In this document: positions 59,672-64,000 of the stretch, one piece after another
Position numbering within the stretch: position 1 is the stretch's first letter
Layout of the letters: each line of letters opens with the position of its first letter
Source of the DNA: DASSKK01 sp035690495
GTDB taxonomy: Bacteria; Actinomycetota; Actinomycetes; Propionibacteriales; Nocardioidaceae
NCBI GenBank assembly: GCA_035690495.1
Contig: DASSKK010000010.1
Span: forward strand, 1 to 64,000
Reading direction: 5' to 3'
Length of the DNA: 64,000 bases
Notes under the pieces: generated by a model
Seen by the model: only the letters and a program-made list of their open reading frames with translations
Database searches by the model: none
Told to the model about the DNA's origin: nothing
Translations under genes and position numbers: made by a program

Positions 59672-60451
59672 ATGGCGACTGCGACGAGGGCTGCGAAGAC
59701 GGGAAGGGCCGACGCCGTGGGCGTCGGTGCGGCCGAGTCCGCGCGCGCCGCCCTGCTGGACAGCGTTCCGGCGTCGGATGTCGGCGAGCACCTCGGCCAC
59801 GCGGCCGAGGGCGAGCGGCTGGTCACCCACTTCTTCGGGTGCACGAGGCCTGGCTACCACGGCTGGCGATGGGCGGTCACGGTGGCCCGGGCGCCGCGGA
59901 TGAAGGACGTCACCGTCGACGAGATCGTGCTGCTCCCCGGCGAGGGGGCGATCGTCGCGCCCGCCTGGGTGCCGTGGCGCGAACGGATCAAGCCGGGCGA
60001 TCTCAGTCCCGGGGACGTGCTGCCCACCGAGGACGACGACCCGCGGCTCGTGCCGGGGTACACGGCAGGCGACGAGTTCGTCGACGCGGCCGCGATCAGG
60101 GAGGTCGCCGACGAGCTGGGCCTCGGCCGGCCCCGCGTGCTGTCGATGGAGGGCCGCGAGATGGCCGCACAGCGCTGGTACGACGGCAGCCACGGCCCCG
60201 ACGCGCCGCTCGCGCAGTCCGCGCCGGCGCACTGCGTCACGTGCGGCTTCCTGGTGCGCGTCGCCGGCCCGCTCTCCCAGGCGTTCGGGGTGTGCGCCAA
60301 CGCGTTCGCCAACGACGACGGACGGGTGGTCTCCTACGACCACGGCTGCGGCGCGCACTCGGAGGCGCAGCTGCGCAAGAAGAACCAGCCGGAGCCACTC
60401 CCGGAACCCGTGCTCGACACGCTGACCTGGGACGACCTCGACATCTTCTAG
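59672..60451 (+). CDS. DUF3027 family protein
   Basis: A 259-residue actinobacterial DUF3027 protein. Family stretches: HFFGCTRPGYHGWRWAVTVARAP (about 50-72, conserved), IVAPAWVPWRERIKPGDLSPGD and a C-terminal zinc-like pair CVTCGFLVRV with GVCANAFAND and YDHGCGAHSE. The function is unknown. ATG 59672; an AACAAT box ends seven bases upstream. A long hairpin follows its stop directly. Confidence 0.9.
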   Translation: MATATRAAKTGRADAVGVGAAESARAALLDSVPASDVGEHLGHAAEGERLVTHFFGCTRPGYHGWRWAVTVARAPRMKDVTVDEIVLLPGEGAIVAPAWVPWRERIKPGDLSPGDVLPTEDDDPRLVPGYTAGDEFVDAAAIREVADELGLGRPRVLSMEGREMAAQRWYDGSHGPDAPLAQSAPAHCVTCGFLVRVAGPLSQAFGVCANAFANDDGRVVSYDHGCGAHSEAQLRKKNQPEPLPEPVLDTLTWDDLDIF

Positions 60452-60561
60452 GCTGAGCGCCGCCTGGCGGGCACTCGGCGGCGTTCTCGTCGCTCGACGC
60501 ACAACCCCGGTGCGCCTTCGCTCCTCGGCCTTGCCGAGCACTCCGCCAGACGACGCTCAGC
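60452..60561. terminator. Long composite hairpin between convergent genes
   Basis: Outer arms of 19 bp (60452-60470 and 60543-60561; GCTGAGCG-N-CG-N-CTGGCGG with two G-U-compatible differences) enclose further complementary segments (CTCGGC/GCCGAG, GCAC/GTGC). It starts one base after the DUF3027 stop and ends 12 bases before the DUF2530 stop. Confidence 0.6.
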
Positions 60562-60572
60562 GACGGCACTTG

Positions 60573-60866
60573 TCAGGGGAGGCTGCCGCGGCGCAGTCGG
60601 CGGTTGCGGCGTCGCCGGCAGTAGTCCCAGCCGATCACGCCGAGTCCGAACCCGGCCAGACAGGTCCACAGCCACCACAGGTGATGGGTGGCCTGCAGCC
60701 GGCCGTAGAAGGGCAGCAGCAGGATGAACGCAAGCAGCCACAACCCCGTGCCGACCGCGACCGTGCGGGTGCCGTCGACGTCGAGCGGTGCCAGCCTCGG
60801 CACCACGTAGGTCTTGTGGCCGATCTCCGTGGTCTCGACCGGCTCCTCGGACTGCTGCTCCTCCAC
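60573..60866 (-). CDS. DUF2530 family membrane protein
   Basis: A 97-residue protein with two membrane helices (VAVGTGLWLLAFILLLPF and LWWLWTCLAGFGLGVIGW) and a basic C-terminus (CRRRRNRRLRRG), as in DUF2530. The N-terminus contains EEPVETTE, which resembles the VEPVETT repeat coding. GTG 60866 is preceded by TAGGGT six bases away. Function unknown. It is a common actinobacterial neighbour of DUF3027 genes, and lies in convergent orientation here. Confidence 0.88.
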   Translation of the reverse strand: MEEQQSEEPVETTEIGHKTYVVPRLAPLDVDGTRTVAVGTGLWLLAFILLLPFYGRLQATHHLWWLWTCLAGFGLGVIGWDYCRRRRNRRLRRGSLP

Positions 60867-60872
60867 TCCTCG

Positions 60873-60878
60873 ACCCTA
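60873..60878 (-). promoter_or_regulatory. -10 box TAGGGT, leaderless DUF2530 gene
   Basis: TAGGGT-N6-GTG on the minus strand, GTG at 60866. Confidence 0.55.
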
Positions 60879-60888
60879 CCCGCGTGGC

Positions 60889-61884
60889 TCAGCCCGCCAG
60901 CAGACGGCGCTCGGTCTTCTCGTCGATGCCCAGCGCACCTGCGCGGCCGCCGGGCGCGGTGCCGGCGGCCGGATCGGTCCGGAGCCATGCCCACGTGTCT
61001 GCGACGGTCTCCTCGACCGGACGGCAGGTCAGCCCGGCAGCCAGCGCAGCGGACACGTCGGCTGCATGCAGCCCGGCGAGCTCTCCGTCCGGTGGCACCC
61101 AGATCGGCAGATCGGTCCACCCGGACAGTCCTGCGCTTCTGATCCGCTCGGGGGAGACCCAGACCAGCTCGGCGTCCGATCCGGTCAGCCGGACGCAGCA
61201 CTCGAGCAGCTCGCCGATCGTGGTGTGACCGGTCTCGCTGACCACATTGAAGGCACCCGCGATCTGCTGTTCGGCGGCGTGCAGCATGAAGGCAGCGAGG
61301 TCGCGTGTGTCGACGTACTGCAGCGCACGGTCCCGCGGCCCGGGTGCCACTATGCGACCGCCGCGCGAGATCCTGCCCAGCCACCATGGCAGCCGTCCCA
61401 CGTCCTCGTGCGGCCCGAGGATCAGTCCGGCGCGGGCCAGCAGGAAGCGCGCCGGGAAGGCGTCGGTCACCGCCAGCTCGGCTCCGCGTTTGGCCGCGGC
61501 GTAGTCGTCGGCGTCCTCCGACCCGGGGTCCGCGTCGACCACCGGCGCACTCTCGTCGGCGCCGATCGGGATCGGCCACCGGTAGACCGACCGGCTCGAG
61601 ACGTAGCCGTAGTGACCGACGCGGCCGGCAAGCAGACGCGCCGACTCGGCGACTGTGCGAGGCTCGCCGGACCAGGTGTCCAGCACGGCGTCCCACTCCC
61701 GCTCACCCAGAGCTGCGGTCATCTGAGCGCGATCGCGCCGGTCCGCGGACAACGCGGTCACGTCCCCGGGCGGCGAGCCACTGACGCCGCGCGTGAGTGC
61801 GGTCACGTCATGCCCGCGTTGCAGGGCCGCCTCCACGAGATGACGTCCCACGAAGCGGGTGCCGCCGAGCACCAGAAATCTCAT
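60889..61884 (-). CDS. NAD-dependent epimerase/reductase
   Basis: A 331-residue extended short-chain dehydrogenase. The cofactor site is FLVLGGTRFVGRHLVE (residues about 3-18). The active-site Tyr-x3-Lys is DYAAAKRG in this protein, and WDAVLDTWSG and LQYVDTRDLAAFML are family-like. Substrate unknown. ATG 61884 is preferred over ATG 61902 because the protein then starts with the family MRFLVLGG. It diverges from the MarR gene, sharing the operator region. Confidence 0.85.
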   Translation of the reverse strand: MRFLVLGGTRFVGRHLVEAALQRGHDVTALTRGVSGSPPGDVTALSADRRDRAQMTAALGEREWDAVLDTWSGEPRTVAESARLLAGRVGHYGYVSSRSVYRWPIPIGADESAPVVDADPGSEDADDYAAAKRGAELAVTDAFPARFLLARAGLILGPHEDVGRLPWWLGRISRGGRIVAPGPRDRALQYVDTRDLAAFMLHAAEQQIAGAFNVVSETGHTTIGELLECCVRLTGSDAELVWVSPERIRSAGLSGWTDLPIWVPPDGELAGLHAADVSAALAAGLTCRPVEETVADTWAWLRTDPAAGTAPGGRAGALGIDEKTERRLLAG

Positions 61885-61940
61885 CCGCTCAGGATCCTTC
61901 AACCCGAGGCCCGACTCAACACGAGTTGCCCGAAAGTGGA

Positions 61941-61974
61941 ATGCTTAGCAAGGTTAATGAGTTAGGCTAAGCAT
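61941..61974. promoter_or_regulatory. MarR operator candidate and leaderless -10 box
   Basis: ATGCTTAGC (61941-61949) and GCTAAGCAT (61966-61974) are exact inverted repeats with a 16-base spacer. TAGGCT (61963-61968) lies within the right half and ends six bases before the ATG at 61975. The site could also control the divergent reductase gene. Confidence 0.7.
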
Positions 61975-62427
61975 ATGGGTTCTTCGATCGCGCAGATCGC
62001 GCGCAGCGACACCGGACTGGCGTCAGCGCTGCGCATCTCTGTGGCTCGGCTGAACAGGCGGTTGCGTGCGGAGCGCGACCCCGACAACGACCTGCTCAGC
62101 GTCGGCCAGCTGTCCGTGCTGGGGGCGCTGTTCCGCAACGGGGAGTGCTCCGTCGGCGAGCTGGCCGCGCTCGAGCGGGTGTCGCCTCCGTCGATGACCC
62201 GCACCGTCAACTGCCTCGTCGAGGGCGGGTACGTCGCCCGCCGTCCCCATGACACCGACGGCCGCCAGGTCGTGGTGGCCCTCGCGGAGAAGGGCGAGCG
62301 GATCCTCGCCGCCGACCGCCGCCGCCGAGACGTCTGGCTGGCGCAGCGGCTGCGGGAGCTGAGCCCCGACGAACGCTCCGTGCTGCGTTCCGCGGCACCG
62401 ATCCTGGAAAGGCTGGCACACGCTTGA
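61975..62427 (+). CDS. MarR-family transcriptional regulator
   Basis: A 150-residue winged-helix repressor. The recognition helix lies in CSVGELAALERVSPPSMTRTV and the wing in RRPHDTDGRQVVVALAEKG. It likely represses its own gene and the MFS transporter whose TTG start overlaps its stop. The inverted repeat upstream is a fitting operator. Ligand is unknown; lipophilic drugs or phenols are family precedents. Confidence 0.93.
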   Translation: MGSSIAQIARSDTGLASALRISVARLNRRLRAERDPDNDLLSVGQLSVLGALFRNGECSVGELAALERVSPPSMTRTVNCLVEGGYVARRPHDTDGRQVVVALAEKGERILAADRRRRDVWLAQRLRELSPDERSVLRSAAPILERLAHA

Positions 62428-63779
62428 CGTCCACGAAGCCACTCGCTTCGCTCGCTCTACCACGGGGATTCCGGCTCACCACCGGGAAGAGCTCCACGTT
62501 CCGTGCGCTGTCGAACCGCAACTACCGCCTGTACGCCACCGGTGGCGTCGTCTCCAACGTCGGCACCTGGATGCAACGCATCGCCCAGGACTGGCTCGTC
62601 CTCCAGCTCACCGGCATCAACGGCACCGCCCTCGGCATCACCACCGGGCTGCAGTTCCTGCCGATCCTGCTGGTCTCGCCGTACGCCGGCCTGATCGCCG
62701 ACCGCTTCCCGAAGCGGCGACTGCTGCAGGTCACCCAGCTGTCGATGGCACTGCCTGCGCTGGCGCTGGGGCTGCTCGCGATCTCCGGACACGCCCAGCT
62801 GTGGCAGGTCTACCTCATTGCGTTGGTCTTCGGCACGGCTCGCGCCTTCGACGTACCCGCGCGGCAGGCCTTCGTCCCGGAGATGGTCGGCTCTGACGAC
62901 CTGCCCAACGCCGTCGGGCTGAACTCAGCGTCGTTCAACATGGCGCGGATCATCGGCCCCGCACTGGCGGGTGGGCTCATCGCGCTGCTTGGGTCGGGCG
63001 TGACCGCAACCGGCTGGGTGATCCTGATCAACGCGATCAGCTATAGCGCGGTGATCTACGCGCTGCAGCGGATGCGGCAGGAGGATCTGGAGTCCCCGGA
63101 GCGGGTCGCCCGCGCCCGGGGCATGGTGCGCGAGGGCATCAGCTACGTCCGCGGACGGCTGGACCTGATGCTGATCCTGTCGGTCATCTTCTGCGCGGGC
63201 ACGTTCGGCTTCAACTTCCAGATGACCTCGGCCCTGATGGCGACCAGCGTCTACCACAAGGGCGCCGGGGAGTACGGCCTGCTCGGCACCACGATGGCGG
63301 TCGGCTCGTTGGCGGGGGCGCTGTTGGCGGCCCGCCGGCGCGGACGCCCGCGGCACCGGGTGGTGATCGTGGCCGCGGTCGCGTTCGGCCTCGCCGAGGT
63401 GGTCGCCGGGATGATGCCGTCCTACCTCGCCTTCGCGCTGTTCGTTCCCCTGATCGGGATCACCGCGTTGACTCTGTCGACCGCGGCGAACTCCACCGTG
63501 CAGCTGTCGGTGTCGCCGATGATGCGCGGCCGGGTGATGGCGTTGTACATGACGATCTTCATGGGCGGCACACCGCTCGGCGCGCCGATCATCGGCTGGG
63601 TCGGCCAGACCTTCGGCGCCCGCTGGACGCTGATCGGCGGCGGGGCGCTGACGGTGCTCGGCACGCTGCTCGCGGTCCTGGTGTTCAGCAGGGCGAAGGG
63701 CATGATCGGGCCCGGTGCGGCACCGTTGCGGATCCGGCGGCGCCCCGAGGAGCAGCTGAGCTCGGGCCACGCGGCGTGA
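62424..63779 (+). CDS. MFS transporter (drug exporter-like)
   Basis: A 451-residue major facilitator of the enterobactin-exporter (EntS)/DHA3-like type. About twelve helices, with GGVVSNVGTWMQRIAQDWLV in the first and a loop 2-3 ADRFPKRRLLQ, fitting proton-driven efflux. The start is TTG 62424, overlapping the MarR stop by four bases (TTGA); no better start was found. Cotranscription with a MarR regulator supports inducible efflux. Confidence 0.88.
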   Translation: MTSTKPLASLALPRGFRLTTGKSSTFRALSNRNYRLYATGGVVSNVGTWMQRIAQDWLVLQLTGINGTALGITTGLQFLPILLVSPYAGLIADRFPKRRLLQVTQLSMALPALALGLLAISGHAQLWQVYLIALVFGTARAFDVPARQAFVPEMVGSDDLPNAVGLNSASFNMARIIGPALAGGLIALLGSGVTATGWVILINAISYSAVIYALQRMRQEDLESPERVARARGMVREGISYVRGRLDLMLILSVIFCAGTFGFNFQMTSALMATSVYHKGAGEYGLLGTTMAVGSLAGALLAARRRGRPRHRVVIVAAVAFGLAEVVAGMMPSYLAFALFVPLIGITALTLSTAANSTVQLSVSPMMRGRVMALYMTIFMGGTPLGAPIIGWVGQTFGARWTLIGGGALTVLGTLLAVLVFSRAKGMIGPGAAPLRIRRRPEEQLSSGHAA

Positions 63780-63800
63780 CCCTCCCGCCTCTCGGCGTGG

Positions 63801-64000
63801 TCAGACCGGAGAGGTGAACCAGGGTGCGCGCAGGTCCAGGTAGCTCACGTCCCGCATTGCTGCTTCGATCCGGTCGCGCACGTCGGCGGGCATGTCCAAC
63901 TGCTGCTCGGAGGCCCGCGCCGACTCTTCCGAGGTGAACGACACCGTCTGGAAGAACGACCCGTCCGCGTCGATGCCGAGGGTGGCTCCGATGATCTCCG
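63801..64000 (-). CDS. C-terminal part of an unrecognised protein
   Basis: The minus strand is open from the window edge to a TGA at 63801-63803, giving about 65 residues (GIDADGSFFQTVSFTSEESA, then ARASEQQLDMPADVRDRIEA and DLRAPWFTSPV). The SFTSEESARASE stretch resembles antibiotic-biosynthesis-monooxygenase-like domains, but I would not assign it. It converges on the MFS gene; CCTCTC/GAGAGG in the gap is a weak possible terminator. Confidence 0.55.
   Translation of the reverse strand, partial: EIIGATLGIDADGSFFQTVSFTSEESARASEQQLDMPADVRDRIEAAMRDVSYLDLRAPWFTSPV

Overview
The window is a stretch of a high-GC actinobacterial chromosome. Three things point that way: strong G/C bias at third codon positions, many GTG and some TTG starts, and Gram-positive/actinobacterial marker genes (MurT-GatD, a CGNR regulator, DUF3027 and DUF2530 proteins, a SigE-family ECF sigma factor, a bacterial XPB helicase with a helicase-associated partner). 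The gene set and the repeats whose coding form reads V-E-P-V-E-T or S-T-G-S-T suggest a Nocardioides-like member of the Propionibacteriales. That placement is inference. I see no rRNA, tRNA, CRISPR array, transposase or prophage.

Layout. 1-9 kb: the 3' part of groEL, a palindrome-rich gap, an AlkB-like dioxygenase, a GntR regulator with a dipeptidase and a MobA-like nucleotidyltransferase (overlapping genes), a methyltransferase, an ABC-2 exporter pair and a two-component system. 9-18.4 kb: a complete form II CO-dehydrogenase-like (molybdenum hydroxylase) locus with a MoxR ATPase, VWA protein, XdhC-like factor, GAF/winged-helix regulator, small, large and medium subunits and CoxG. 18.6-24.4 kb: a five-gene oligopeptide ABC importer. 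24.4-29.2 kb: a CxxC protein, CutC, a DUF4031-S66 peptidase fusion, a MazEF-type toxin-antitoxin pair, a GNAT protein and an HD phosphohydrolase. 29.3-36.6 kb: a HelD-like helicase, a secreted S33 peptidase, an ECF sigma factor with a membrane partner, a VapBC-type pair and a DinB protein. 36.5-42.6 kb: XPB helicase, CGNR regulator, degenerate EAL-HDOD protein and helicase-associated protein. 42.6-47.3 kb: a lipoprotein and a secreted Asp-box/CARDB protein flanked by two related 22-bp repeat arrays, then gatD-murT. 47.7-56.5 kb: an ABC-2 exporter, a GGCT-fold protein, an acyl-CoA ligase, a DUF885 protein and a subtilase. 56.6-64 kb: larE, a cold-shock protein, two MFS transporters, DUF3027 and DUF2530 proteins, a reductase, a MarR regulator and a partial gene at the edge.

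How the parts connect. The MobA-like and XdhC-like proteins, the MoxR ATPase and the VWA protein are the expected maturation kit for the molybdenum hydroxylase. MurT-GatD amidates lipid II. The two toxin-antitoxin pairs, the MarR-MFS pair and the sigma/membrane-protein pair look like self-contained regulated units.

The most notable signals are not genes. (1) A 71-bp palindromic element occurs twice, each time just after a stop codon. (2) A 46-48-bp hairpin element and its short derivatives are inserted in frame inside at least five protein genes. (3) Two triple 22-bp arrays related in sequence lie upstream of two neighbouring genes. (4) A TANNNT box ends 6-7 bases before the start codon of at least a dozen genes, the layout of leaderless transcription.
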